NCBI GenBank assembly: GCA_027596075.1
Contig: JADGJC010000004.1
Coordinates: 22,847 to 80,291 of the forward strand
DNA: 57,445 nt
Direction of reading: 5' to 3'
From: Rhizophlyctis rosea
Taxonomy: Eukaryota; Chytridiomycota; Chytridiomycetes; Rhizophlyctidales; Rhizophlyctidaceae
Shown: piece by piece, positions 23,758-35,500 of the stretch
How positions within the stretch are numbered: position 1 is the first letter of the stretch
Layout: each line of letters begins with the position of its first letter
Made by a program: the position numbers and the translations under genes
Notes under the pieces: generated by a model
What the model saw: the letters and a program-made list of their open reading frames with translations, nothing else
Told to the model about the DNA's origin: nothing
The model's database searches: none

Positions 23758-24384
23758 TTACAAAAATTTAGCCAAGATCTCCTCGTCCTTCAACAGAAGG
23801 AACTCGTTGCCGTCAATCTTGACGGTAGATCCGCCGTACTGGGGGAGGAGGACGCGCTCGCCTTCCTTGACGGATACGGGGATGATTTGGCCGTCCTGTA
23901 GCGAAATCCCATGCGGAATCGTCAGTTTTGGGCGATACCGAGGATGACAAAACGCGAACTTCGATCATACCTTTCCTCGGGCACCGGGACCAACGGCAAC
24001 GACGAGACCCTCGTTTTGGTTTTCTTGAGCCTTCTCAGGAATGAAGAGACCGCTCTTTGTCCGCTGTTGGTCGTAAAATTTGTGCAATAGGCGAGGAAAG
24101 TAAAGTAAACAAAGAGAGCAAGATCGTTAGATCAATGTGTGAAAGAAGAAGTAGAAACAACTCGCCAAAGGGACGAGGTTCACAAATGATTGCGCCTACG
24201 ACCTCTAAAAGAACATGTGACACACTGTTGGCAGAAACAAACCTCAGCAGCCTTCACACGTTGAACGAGGACGCGGTCGAGGAGGGGAATAAGGCGTTTG
24301 GAGACGGATGAAGACTGAACGATGAAGAAGGTTAACGAAGAAATCTTGGTACGCGTTTGGAATGCGAGGTTTTCAACAAACCAT
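23758..24384 (-). CDS. HSP10: Mitochondrial 10-kDa chaperonin (HSP10/CPN10)
   Basis: The GroES-type co-chaperonin of the mitochondrial HSP60 folding chamber. Four minus-strand exons: a start exon of just ATG (24384-24382); about 24325-24246, which begins SSSVSKRLIPLLDRVLVQRV; about 24064-23975 (TKSGLFIPEKAQENQNEGLV, then AVGPGARGK); and about 23896-23758 (DGQIIPVSVKEGERVLLPQY, then GGSTVKIDGNEFLLLKDEEI, ending LAKFL). All parts of the fold are present, including the mobile loop around TKSGLFIPEKAQEN and the VLLPQYGG turn. About 100 residues, as expected. The one-codon first exon is inferred because no in-frame ATG lies near the second exon, and ATG|GTTTGT...TTCAG|TCT gives MSSSVSKR. Other starts are possible. 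Confidence 0.92.
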
Positions 24385-24801
24385 AGTGACGAACGGCGGG
24401 ACGTGCGACGGGGAGTAAGGGTAAGGAGGGTGAAGGTGGCAGATGGTGTGTAAAGAGATCGAAGTGAGACTAAACGAGCTTTTGAGAGGGAAACAGGTTT
24501 GGGGAATCGGGTGGAATAACCATGAGTCATCATCGAAAGTGTTCGAAATGAAGAAAGCTATTTTTAATATCACGTGATATTACGAGCAGAATGGAGCTAA
24601 AAATAACATTCCCCTCCTGCGTAACACCAAAATAAGCTTCACCACGCACCACGGGTTTGGGAAGAGGAGTCGGCATCTTCTCCGGCCGGTTCTGGCCCGA
24701 CAACCCGAACACAAAATCACCGCGCATCCCGTCTCCCTTTCCCCAGTTCCTCATCTTCCCACACTCAGATCTCTCATCACCTCCCCTCAACCTATCCAAC
24801 A
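24385..24801. promoter_or_regulatory. Shared divergent promoter, HSP10 and galactose mutarotase
   Basis: 417 bp between two divergent start codons. It holds an 18-bp perfect palindrome at 24565-24582 centred on CACGTG (listed separately). No canonical heat-shock element with properly spaced GAA/TTC units was found, although GAA and TTC occur near 24530-24555. Confidence 0.6.
24565..24582. promoter_or_regulatory. 18-bp perfect palindrome with E-box CACGTG
   Basis: TAATATCACGTGATATTA equals its own reverse complement over all 18 bp. CACGTG is the class-B bHLH site. It lies 181 bp from the HSP10 start and 220 bp from the mutarotase start. That it is bound by a regulator is inference. Confidence 0.7.
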
Positions 24802-26110
24802 ATGTCCGCCACTCAAGAAACCCACCCCGCTGCCCCCGCAGACTTCCAAGTCTACACCCTCACCTCCCCAAGCGGTGACCTCGTCGCCAAGTTCACCAAC
24901 TTTGGCGCTACCCTCACGCACCTCATCGTCAAGGACGGAAAGGGCGTCGCCCGCGACGTCGTTTCCGGTTTTGACAACCCTGCTGACTTCCAAAGCGAGC
25001 CGCACCCTTACTTTGGTGCTCTCGTCGGTCGTGTCTGCAACAGGTGCGTCACTGGGTTTTGACGCGTGGGATTGTTGGTTTTGTTTACTTTCGAGTTCTA
25101 TGCTAAACTTTTTGGAATTGGACAATAGGATTGCTAAGGGTCACTTTGAGTTGAATGGCAAGGGATACGACCTCAACATCAACGATGGAGTCAACCATTT
25201 GGTATAGTATATATGCGAGATGGCTTTGAAGAAATATGTAAGTACACTTTACTCACATGTGGAATCACGACCATAGCACGGTGGCAACAAGGCCTACGAC
25301 AAGGTCTTCTGGACCGGCAGCATTCTCACCCAAAGCCCTCCCACCCTCCGCTTCACCTACCTCTCCAAGGATAGAGATGAAAAGTACCCCGGAGACCTCA
25401 ACGTCTCCGTCGTCTACACCGTCACTGACAGCAAACTTAACATCGCCTACTCCGCCTCCCTTGCTGACTCCAACCCCGCCGACCTCCAAACCGTTGTCAA
25501 CCTCACCTCCCACCCCTACTTCAACCTCTCCGGCTTCGAAAACCCCGACATCCGCAACCACACCCTCCACCTCCCCACCGCCAAGGGCGTCCTCGAAATG
25601 AAGGAAGGCGGCATCCCAACCGGCCAAATCCTCTCCCTCTCCTCCCGCCCTGACCTCGACTTCACCACCGCCCCCAAAGTCATCTCCAAAGACATGAACA
25701 ACATCAAGGACCCCGGATTCTTGGGCTTTGACCACCACTGGATCATCCAGGACATCCCTGAAGGTCCCTACGCTGACGGCATTGTCACCGGTAACACTGC
25801 TGCCTTGCAGGAAATCTCTGCCTCCGTCACTTCCCCCGAAACCGGTTTGACCATGAACGTCCGCACTGACTCTGTCGGTCTCCAGTTCTACTCTGGAAAC
25901 TTCTTGGGCAAACCCAAGGACTTGAAGGCTAAGGAGTCTACACAGAAGTTCAACGGTGAGGTGCCACTCTACAAGCAATTCTCTGGGTTGTGCTTGGAGC
26001 CCTCTGCTCCCGTTGACGCTATCAACCATGACGCGTGGAGGAAGACGGCGGTATTGTCGAAGGGTCAGACTTGGAAGCAGACCCTCATTTTGGAGTTTGC
26101 GCGCGCTTAG
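24802..26110 (+). CDS. Aldose 1-epimerase (galactose mutarotase)
   Basis: Interconverts the alpha and beta anomers of galactose or glucose, a cytosolic step before the Leloir pathway. Three exons (24802-25042, about 25129-25202, about 25276-26110) join in frame. The full GALM fold and its catalytic residues are visible: FGALVGRVCNRIAKG (Arg), NHLHGGNKAYDKVFW (His, created across the second splice), NLTSHPYFNLSG (the general-acid His), LGFDHHW (Asp), and GLCLEPSAPVDAINH (the general-base Glu). Length of about 380 residues is slightly above the family mean. There is no signal peptide. The start MSATQETHP is the first ATG after a C-rich leader. The long antisense frame under exon 3 is a codon-bias shadow. 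Confidence 0.96.
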
Positions 26111-26464
26111 ATGGACGCCACTAGATCTAGCAGATTCTTGACCTTACTAGGTGTAGGAGTCATAGGGGCACTAGCAGGCTAGTCGCAAGTAGGTCAGGTA
26201 GATGCGGGGCAGCCAGCACATGTAGCATACTAGAATAGCAATCATATCGCATTTTCGGCAGATCTTCCCGCTTCACACTTCTGCTATTGTGAAAAAACAC
26301 GTGCCATGCACAAAAAGACCGTTTCAAAATCTATTCCAAATGGAGGATACATATATACAACAAGACTCAATTTGAGAACAAGGAAAAAAACATTGCAGAT
26401 ATTACACATGTGAAAAATGCATTTGGTCCCAAACCCCACTTCCGCTTTCCCTCAAGGAGGATGA
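26111..26464. other. Convergent 3' regions
   Basis: 354 bp between the mutarotase stop and the RPC5 stop. There is an A-rich segment near 26340-26395 and a CACGTG at about 26299. No gene. Confidence 0.45.
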
Positions 26465-29400
26465 TCATTTCGACTCCTTCAGCACCTGCAAGCACATAGT
26501 GGATAGCAGTCAGTACCCGGAATAGTCGAAAGTACACACCACCAAGTACAAGACCCGAAAAACTCACCCACGCCTGACTCCCCGGCTTCGAAGTGCACAA
26601 GGTGCGCATCAAAGACTGATATACCCCAGCTGCCGGCTCGTCCCCGACATGCTCCTTACACGCCTTGGTCACATCGGCCTTCCTGACCTCCCGCTTTGAC
26701 TTGAAGAGCTCGGCCAACGCTGGGCGATACTATCACATTGAGGCAAGGTGTGAGGTTTGATCGTCGAGTATGGGCGAATCTAGCCGCATGCCAGATCAGC
26801 AACGTCTTGAAAACCAACCTTATCCGTCTTCGGATCTCCAACAATCCGCATCATGTATCCCCCCTCATCCAAGTCAAAGCAAAGCTTGTTGACAAGGACC
26901 TTGATCTTGGCTTCGGTGATGTCCGTGGGTGTCAGCATGCACTTGTCTACGATTGAACAGAATTTGTGAGTAAACAAAATTTCTGGGTATGAAACCGCGT
27001 GATCACGTCGTCCAGAACAACTCTCAATGAGCCATGTATAATAGCACTTACCATCATCTTTGACCCTCGCGGCAACAGTTCGCAAAATGAAAGCCAACGA
27101 GCAGATAGGAGCATCCTTGAACAATCCGCCAATGATATGCTTCAACTGCTGGTCTTTCGTAGCTCCCTGAACGGACCCGGCGCTTTTCTTCGAGGCAAAT
27201 GTGGGTCGCGCAGCGGTTGCTGTTGCTTTCCCTGCATAAAACACAATGTCAATTTCCTGCATTCCTTGTTCCTGCTGAAATGATCAACTACCATTCGAAG
27301 GCCCAGCTTTCGAACCAGAACCGGGGCGACTACCAGAACCCTCTGATTTGCTCTCCCTCTTTTCATCCTTCGTCACAACCCATTCCAGCGCCTGCATGGC
27401 ACTCGTCGCTTCATCCTGTACAACGGTCGCCTGACTCCGAACGACATCCGGATATCTATCATCCACAATCATCAAAATGCCGACCGCGTGAGCTGTGAAC
27501 CATTACAAAACCCACCCCTCCAAAAATTCGTCATCAGGCGGCACCTTCAACTCCCATCGCCTATCCTCCCGCAAAAACGCAATCTCCGAAAGCATGTTTT
27601 TGGTCATCTCCGGAGAGAGCTTCACAAACTCCCCAAACTTGGACCGGTCCACCGTCCCGTGCTCTTGGAATAAGGACAATAAATATCTTCGGGCGTCGAG
27701 AGCTCGGCCTGAATATAGCAGTTCGCTGAAGGTAACAAATGAGACAAACCAAATCGTCGGGAAATCAGCTCATTCATTCGCACCAACCTGCGAATCACCC
27801 ATGCCCCATTAACCAAAATCGCAACCTCCTGCAGCCCCGTAACAATCTCGTCTTCTTGGGCTGGCAGTTTGAGCAGCTTCACGGCAGAAGTGAAGGATAC
27901 CACATGCGCTGAGTCGTGGTATTCCAATCAGCACATGCCGTTAATGCAAAGCCACATCATCGCAACCCACCATTCAGCAAAAGCGCTCTCAACTGATCAG
28001 GCAAAGCCAATACAGCCATATCCGCAAGTGGAATGCCACGACGTACAAGGATCTTTTCGTCTTTTTTCTTTCTATGATTGCGCCGAGCGATCAGTCAAGT
28101 CACAACCTAACGCATATTCCAGAATCACACGACTTACTCTGCCATTACCGTACGAGGATGAATATCATCCAGGTACTGATCCCCACTGGTTTTGCATTCG
28201 AGTTCATCTTTAGTCCATGAAAACAACTCTGCTGCCTTCGACAGCGATTCATCCGTCTGCATGTCACTTAGTCAGTCTGTGCCCAGTCACGTCGTCCTTG
28301 AGGATGTTCGTCCATCTACAGACCTGCACTCCAAAAACATCCATATCCACCCACTGCTCCCGCTCAATCTCCTCCTCCATCTGCTGTGCAATGGCTTTCT
28401 TGGCACCTTCTTTATCTTCGAGAGCTCGCACCGCTAGCTGCAATGAAAATAATCACGTCAGAACACCATCTCTGAGGTCAATTACAAAGCATCCTAATGG
28501 GTACCTGCACAAGCTTCCCCTCATCTTCATAACTTGGATCCTCCTCCTTTCGCAATTCGGCATTGGCACGCTGGGTTGTTGCTCGCTTCTTTTCATTCAT
28601 TTTGTCGATATATTGCAGACTGGGTCGAAGTTGTAGAGTGGCATTCACGGGTGTAAGATGTAGCTCGTCTACATGGGCAGCGAGCGGGTCAACATACAAG
28701 GGACAGCTATCGTAAACGCAGTCCACATACCTTCAGCAAAGACGCCGACCATGTATTTCGCGTGTGACGGAAGCAGCGATGACGACAATGTCTGCTTCTG
28801 AAGCAATACTGCCGGACGTTCGTCGCGTCTTTCCGATGCCGTCGGTAATGGTATGTCATGTGTCCCCTCGCCGAGAGTCTTTCCCGCATCTTGATTATAA
28901 TGTGGCCCATATGTATCGAGAGGGATGTCCAGCTCGAACTTTTGCGCCTTGCGTTTGAACCGTCCCGCCACCGGATGATAGTCGTCCGTAAACGCATGCG
29001 GTCTCGTCGGGTATTGAAATATATACAATGATTCCGCAAGGTTCCCAGCGAAGAAAACGTCGATTTCTCGAACTATCTCATCTTCCTCCTCTTCGTCCTC
29101 CTCCTCCTCCTGATCCTCCAATCCTTCATTCTCGTCCACGTCCATCGATGTATCGCCGACATGCTCCCCATTCACGTCGGCTTGAGCGCCGTTGGCTACG
29201 GGCAAGTTTTCGTCGTCATCCAGGTGTTCGTCGTCATCCGACTCCCATGCGAGACCGACCGGCCCCTTTCCCTTGGGTTGCGTCGGAGTTGGCAAAGCTG
29301 CCTCCGCCGGCACAGGCTCCTCCACAGCCGTCCCTTCCACCGCCCCCAGTACTTCCTCTTCTCCTACATCCGCGTCTGTGGGCTCCTCGTAGTCCATAGG

Positions 29401-29558
29401 GTCGTCCAGGTATTGGTCCTGATCGTAGTCGCCATCGTCATGCTCATAGTCTCCTTCCTCACGCATTTCATCTTCAAAGTCGTCCTGACAGAGAGTTGTC
29501 AGTGTCAGAGTGACAGCGCAGTCTCCCTCTTCTCAATGAAAAGCCGTCTGCTCACCAT
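26465..29558 (-). CDS. RNA polymerase III subunit RPC5 (Sin-like; yeast Rpc37/POLR3E)
   Basis: A multi-exon minus-strand gene for the RPC5 (C37) subunit of RNA polymerase III, which with RPC4 forms the TFIIF-like subcomplex acting in initiation and termination. The inferred start exon is only ATG (29558-29556), spliced to DDFEDEMREEGDYEHDDG. A long acidic N-terminus (Asp/Glu blocks) precedes the conserved region: EIDVFFAGNLAESLYIFQYP, TRPHAF, GRFKRKAQKFELDIPLDTYG, then KQTLSSSLLPSHAKYMVGVF, spliced to DELHLTPVNATLQLRPSLQY. These match animal POLR3E closely. Downstream exons encode a long C-terminal extension with winged-helix-like segments (FGLSHLLPSANCYIQAELST; TFASKKSAGS; FGDPKTDKV-type; VTKACKEHVGDEPAAGVYQS), ending VLKESK. 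The extension matches the longer animal form rather than short yeast Rpc37. Exact borders of several middle exons (26.7-28.5 kb) were not all resolved. Confidence 0.88.
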
Positions 29559-30377
29559 CTTTGCTTATGACAACGCTTTGTTAGCCATGGGAAAGTTGAG
29601 CAATTGGCGGGTGGGAAAGTCGAAGCGCGACAGGCAAAGAAACATGCCTCAAATTTAGTTCAAGTTCCAGTTACATGGCTGTGCCTGAGCACAGCGTGGC
29701 GTGTGGCGTATGGCATACACATCCACGCATCGAACCTTTGAAGTCGCTTTCAACTTTCAAGTGACTTGGGTCCTTTCACACGCTTTCAGTAATTAACAAC
29801 TTGCAATCGCTAGCCATCCGGCCGGTGAAGCTCATGGTAATCACTGACTGCGCTTACATCTACATATGGAATATGCAATGGTCGGCTCATAGTGATCGGA
29901 TCGGCGCCTAACATCACCATTGTCACGCAATTGCGTATAAATGTAGCATTCCAATCAGTTTGCAGGACCGAGTTACGCATGGGTCATTTTGCAGTCCACA
30001 CCAATGAAGCTTTCACCAGAAGAAAAACCTGCGCATCAAGGAAATCTCGTCTAATGGCGTTACCCGAACATGAAGGGGCAACACTCATTCTCAAAGGCAC
30101 AGTCACTGTCAACAAGCCACACCGTTCAAATCGTTTGCACACCTTTCCCCCCCTTCACCACTCAAAGTACAAATGCCAAGCGGTATCGACTTTTTTGCAA
30201 AATGAATGATTTATTGGTTGACCTATCTAATCACTATCTATCTTTCTTGCTGTAATATATACATGACTATGCAATACAAAAAACTGGTTTACAAAAGAAA
30301 CTAACTCATTACGCAGAACCTTAACTCGAATCATACAACATTCACCAAATCGAACCTCGTTTTTCAATCCACCCATC
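29559..30377. other. Intergenic, nothing supported
   Basis: About 820 bp upstream of RPC5 and downstream of the F-box gene. Short frames only. AT-rich near 30230-30310, probably the 3' UTR of the F-box gene. Confidence 0.4.
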
Positions 30378-32576
30378 TCAATCATCAAAAATCTCCACTG
30401 TAGCAAGCCGTTCCAACATTTCCCTTCCCGCAAATCCACACCAGCGTACATGCCCCAAATGACCATACTTATCAACCCACTCCCTCGGCGGCGTCTGTTC
30501 ATCAGCAAGCGCTTGAACCTCGCCGCCCCCTTCTCCGTCGAGAATCTTGCCGCACTGTGTCACGTCGAGGTAGGTGAGGGTCGGAATGGCTCTAATAAGA
30601 TCTTGGATGACAGGTAAGGAGATGTTGGGGCAGAAGGGCAGACAAAAGCGCGTCAGAGGCGGCAGAGGGGTTTGGACCGTTATAGCTCGAATCTGCGATC
30701 GAAACGACAAAAAGGAGAAAAGCATCAGTCAGTTTCAAGACGACCATGGAAGGCTCATGTGAGCCGGCTGGGTCCGAGCACTCATTGGTCTTAACAACAA
30801 CATGAATGATTGATTAACAACTGCTGGCGCTCTAGCACTCACCGATTCATCCGACAAACCCGTCAAACCAGGCAATCGAAGCACCTTCAACTGTCTGCAT
30901 GATTGAACAAGCGGGATGATCGAAGCATCCGTAATACGGTTGGACTGCTTCGTGAAAGACGAACCAAGGCAGCAGACACGCATACAGATCATCAAGGATT
31001 GTGATAGGCGAGTTCGTATTGTTTATCGGGCGAGTTCGATGAGGGACGTATCAGGATCGTATGGATAAAAGGTTGTAGAGTTGGAGGATGGAACGCCACA
31101 TAATTGGAAGGGAAAAGAAGCATACCAAATTAGGAAAGGGTATGATCAAGGCGGGAAAACGATATGAGGTTGCGGAGAGTAGGACAATGCAGCCAGCCAA
31201 AGTGCTGGTCACCGGTTCCCGACTCTGCCCGTCATGTCGGCACCTTTGGCTGCCTGAACCAACTCTCAACCTTTCATTGCTAATTCATCAACGTATCAAA
31301 GCCTTCCATTTTACCACACTGATGATCGGGATACTTACATATAGAAAAGCTGTCAATCGAAAATGAATGTGAACGACATAAACGCGCGTGCGTCGGAACG
31401 TCATCAAAGCAGCAGATGAGTTATGTATGGGTTTGGAACGGTCGTGTGAAAGAGTGGAAAGGGAAACAATTAGGATGGATCCACGTCATGTTAATGAGGC
31501 ATTATCATATGCAATGATAACACGCCCGGAGAAGCATGCGGAACTGGTTACGCGTACCTGGTGGCATTGACCAAGAAAACTCCTGCGATTGAACATATGA
31601 GAGAATCAGCATTGAGCTCAGAGCATTATCACAAACATATGAACCTAAAGAACGTCAAGAACATACCTCCAAGCCTGCACAATTCGCCACCGCCCTGAAC
31701 CCTCCATCCGTCAAACTTCCACAACCTCTCACACTCAACTTCTTCAACGCAGCTCTACTCGCTCCACCACACAACCGCACCAGAACGCTGTCGCTCAACT
31801 GCCGGCACCCATCGAGTACAACGGATTGCAAGCTGTTGAAAGACGCGAGGGATGTACCGAGGATGTCGTTCGGCGTTGTGGTAGTCGGTAAGGTGAAGGA
31901 TGTCAATCCGGGCATCGACTCGGGAAGGGTACTGAGGAGGGATGGTGGCGGTACTGGGACTAGGTGACAAACGCCAGAACGTCAGCAATTGTGACATTTC
32001 AATTGCTACACGACACGGAATTAACACATTACCTCCAAATAGAACCTCCTCCGCATTCCGACACCGCGCAACAATATCCTCCATAACTCCAATCATCACC
32101 ATCTCCGGGTCCTCGTCATCCCCATTAACCTCCAAAATCACCGCACCAAAAAGCAAGATCCGCACAAATGTCGCATAATCATATTGAAGTTTCCTCTCTA
32201 CGACCGCCGTCTCGCCGGCGCCTTGGGATTCCCCGCCTCCAATTCCACCCGCCGCGGCCGATGCCGCCAACGACGACGTTCCTGTGGGCGACCCGGTGGG
32301 ACTCGAACTTCGACGCGAAGGCACCTCAATCCCACTCGTCGACACAATGACATCTTGAGCCATTGTCCACCCTCGCAAGGTTTTGATGCTAAGTTCGCGC
32401 CATACAATCGGGATCCCGACGTCCGCAAAGAGTTTGCTCGTAAATAAGACGTTGTAGACGTCACGGATGGAGAGGTTGGCGAGGATTAGGGAGAGGATTT
32501 CTGGTGGCGGAAGGCGAAAATGTGCGGTGGATTCGTCGCCTGGAGATGTTGCTTGTTGTTGGGTATCGGATGACAT
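30378..32576 (-). CDS. F-box and leucine-rich-repeat protein
   Basis: A likely substrate receptor of an SCF ubiquitin ligase. The start is the ATG of MSSDTQQQATS at 32576. The F-box follows at about residues 20-60 (LPPPEILSLILANLSIRDVY, NVLFTSKLFADVGIPIVWRE). Next are a Ser/Gly-rich insert and a hydrophobic segment (TFVRILLFGAVILEVNGDDE). The C-terminal half has cysteine-type LRRs of the AMN1/FBXL kind: LQSVVLDGCRQLSDSVLVRL, LKKLSVRGCGSLTDGGFRAV, ITDASIIPLVQSCRQLKVLR, LPGLTGLSDES, LTYLDVTQCGKI. The last exon ends ERLATVEIFDD. Exon 1 to exon 2 joins cleanly (FG|VPVPPP). The exons between about 31667 and 30850 are small and only partly resolved. The target protein is unknown. Confidence 0.82.
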
Positions 32577-35500
32577 GATGGAATGCGAATGTTTCGTTAC
32601 AAGTTGAGATGTGTAATTGATGGAGTCGAGCAGGCAAGTCAATAGTTGTTTTGCTTAGAAGAGACACCAAAACGTCCGTTGAATTGGCTTTAAAATGGGC
32701 AGCACACCCCCCCACTCCCTAATGATTGCGGACGCTTGATGGAGAAAAGCAGGAAAACGATGGAGCGTTTCAGTTATTCTAGAAGGACCGCGCGGGATCG
32801 TCGTGTGCTATGTGATCTGAAAAGGTGATGAAGCTTATAAGGTGAAGTGTCGATCTGCAAGCGGGGGTATGAATCTACTGTCCCATGGGGAGAGAATGTG
32901 TCAATCAGAGTATAAAATGATCCCCAGATGTACATCAAAAAGCACTGCCACGATTTGAAATACCTGCTCATGGGAATCCCCACGAAGGAACTAGACCAAA
33001 GCGTCACTCTATCCACTTCAACCTGTGACGCTTGAAAGGATGTCTAGACGATTTCCAATACTCCCAAGGGAACAGATATGTGAATCTCAGAATCTCGATG
33101 ATCGTTGGTGGGAATCGTGATTGGTGCGGAGAGCGCAGAAATGACGGCGATGTGTCCCACTGGATTCAATGGTATGGTATTGGTGGCACACCTGATGTGG
33201 GGGATGAAGAGGGGTTGTCTCGGACTTTTGGAATTTGGTAGTCACGGTATTGGTTTACGGATTCGGAGGGACGACGCGATATACCCACGCACCCAATGGG
33301 AACGCGGACGCCCTGAAGCCAGTAAGGGACGCGATGGTAAACTTGGTAAGGGGTGGAAGGTGACGGGTGGACCCTTAAGGAATATATGTATTACGTGTCG
33401 CAATCGGTCTCCGAAGTGTTCCGATGCGGCATAGCTTGAATGCATTTGTCAAAATGGTGAACACTCAATTAGCAGGCAATCGCCAAGACATGCATAAAAT
33501 TTCGATATAGATCGCAGACGAGAGCTGGCAGCATAATTCGAAAAGTCCTGGATCAATGGGGTCTCGGTGCCCGGCCCTTCCGATGATGTCTCGCTCGTTG
33601 AGCGGGTTCAGGGCAGTCCCTTACCCTTACGGGACTTACCAATTGCATTTCAACCCCACAATTGAATGGATGACTTATGGCCCTCGTTGGGCACTGAGCA
33701 ACTCAATTATCGTGGAAACCGTGCGGGGCCAAGAAAAGCGGTGAAAAATAGTAAAGAGGGGGACGCACTCAGCCAGCAGGTTCGGTTCAATTCAGATAAG
33801 TTTGTAGACGCAATCCGTCTCTTCAGGGTGACATAATTAGCAGACAATTTTAGCAAACTGACGGATTGTTGGCGCCATTGGCGATATTTTGGGTGCTGCC
33901 CTGCTGTCACTGTTCACTCACTACCGTCGGATCTTCAAATGAATTGTCTTGGGCGGACTGACAGGGTGAGCCAGCGCAGACACTGAACACCTGCCAGACC
34001 TCGATACCAAGGCAAATGCGGATATTTTGAGACGAAGACAGGTCCGAATGTCAATGCACATGAGGCTAGCGGATTGCCGATTAGTGATAAATGAAAGACC
34101 AGATCGTTGATTCAGCACCGACCTTCTCTCATTGGCAGTCAACTGAACCAACACGTTTTGCTGAATGAAATTAGCATCGATCTGAGCAGAGCAATTTCGG
34201 AGGTTTCGATCGTCGCCAGCGCCAACTAGAAAGTGGCGGAAACCCTATCAGTCCGCAATGACCACTACACACCGGAGCATTCAACCAACAAAATGGCGGT
34301 GAAATGCGTACCATATGTTTTTTGCGCTTCACGTGCGCCCCAAAGGCCATGGCTATGACGAAAATACTCCAATTGAGCGGCGAACGAACAATTGGAAGGG
34401 GATTCGGAAGGCTCAGACATCGCCCCATATGACCACTACTGCCTCCCATTCCCAATGCCTTGGCAAGTTGGCAACTGTCACGATGCTCAGGGACAACGGC
34501 GACTCCACTGTCCAAATGACCCGAGACCGGGTCCAGGCCGGAGGCGGTGGCGGGGCTAAATTGTGTTGATCGCAATGGTCGCACAATTGATAAATTTCAT
34601 GGGCTTCTCGATCATCACCCGATCAGAAGCGTGTCACAAACCCTCCGGTGGTTCCGAATGCCTCTGACCCTTGGGGCCCTTCCCTTCCCCCAAAGAGCCT
34701 CCCTGAAGATCTGGGATTTACACCTTCGACACATCAACTTGCTTCCAAAATGGCACAGATTGATTAGGTTCGTTTTTACGCAAGTCCTTGACTCACCATG
34801 GATGCGTCAGTATTTCGCAACCTTGAGAATGAGCTTCCTTGGAATGAGGGATGCAAGTTTCTGCTTTGGCAGTGTTGACATCCAAGTAATGGTCATCCTT
34901 GCAGGGTACGTTCCCACGCTAGATGCGACGAGACCGTTAAACTCTAGCCAAATTTCGTACGTTGTTGGTAATTTGAACCTCAATAGAACCTTGAATCTTC
35001 AGTGCAATATGGGACCTTAAGCAGTAAGCGTAGGAAGGAACAGACCAGTCACACCGGGTCAGCAAGCCTTTGCTGGTATTGATCCTTGTCACTTCACGGA
35101 AGAAGTAGAGCAGGGAGTCCAAATTGGAATTCGCCCGAGTGTCACTTCAAACGGTGTGGCATCAATAAGTTCGATGATACCCAGCGGCAGGAGGCTCGAA
35201 AGTTGAATATCATCGGTTTCGTCAACAGCATTGTCAACGGCTTCCTGAGATCACACCAAATCTGAGTTACCTTCGTAGGTTTTTGCTGACTCTTGCGACG
35301 CATGCGGAGGTGGGCACTCGACTATTCCGAATGATTCGAGGTTTCCATCCGATGTTTAACTATGGTGAGAGCGAAAGGGAATATGGAAGCTGGACGCGAG
35401 GACTTCATGGAAGTCCATGGACGAGCTGTTATATATAGGAAATGAACTTCTTCAGGATGACATCAGACGGAGTGGAGGGTCCGGAGTCCCCTGGTATCGC

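Noticed and set aside
24385..24801. Heat-shock element upstream of HSP10
   Set aside because: GAA and TTC units occur near 24530-24555, but their spacing does not match nGAAnnTTCn.
25265..26029. Long open frame (254 codons) on the minus strand
   Set aside because: It is antisense to the catalytic exon of the mutarotase. Gly/Val/Asp-rich composition is a shadow of strong codon bias on the plus strand.
29028..29658. Plus-strand frames over the acidic part of RPC5
   Set aside because: They are reverse complements of Asp/Glu codon runs.
34547..35020. 157-codon frame on the plus strand in the gene-poor region
   Set aside because: No motif, no flanking exons, and comparable frames occur on the other strand nearby. 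It may be chance or a relic.
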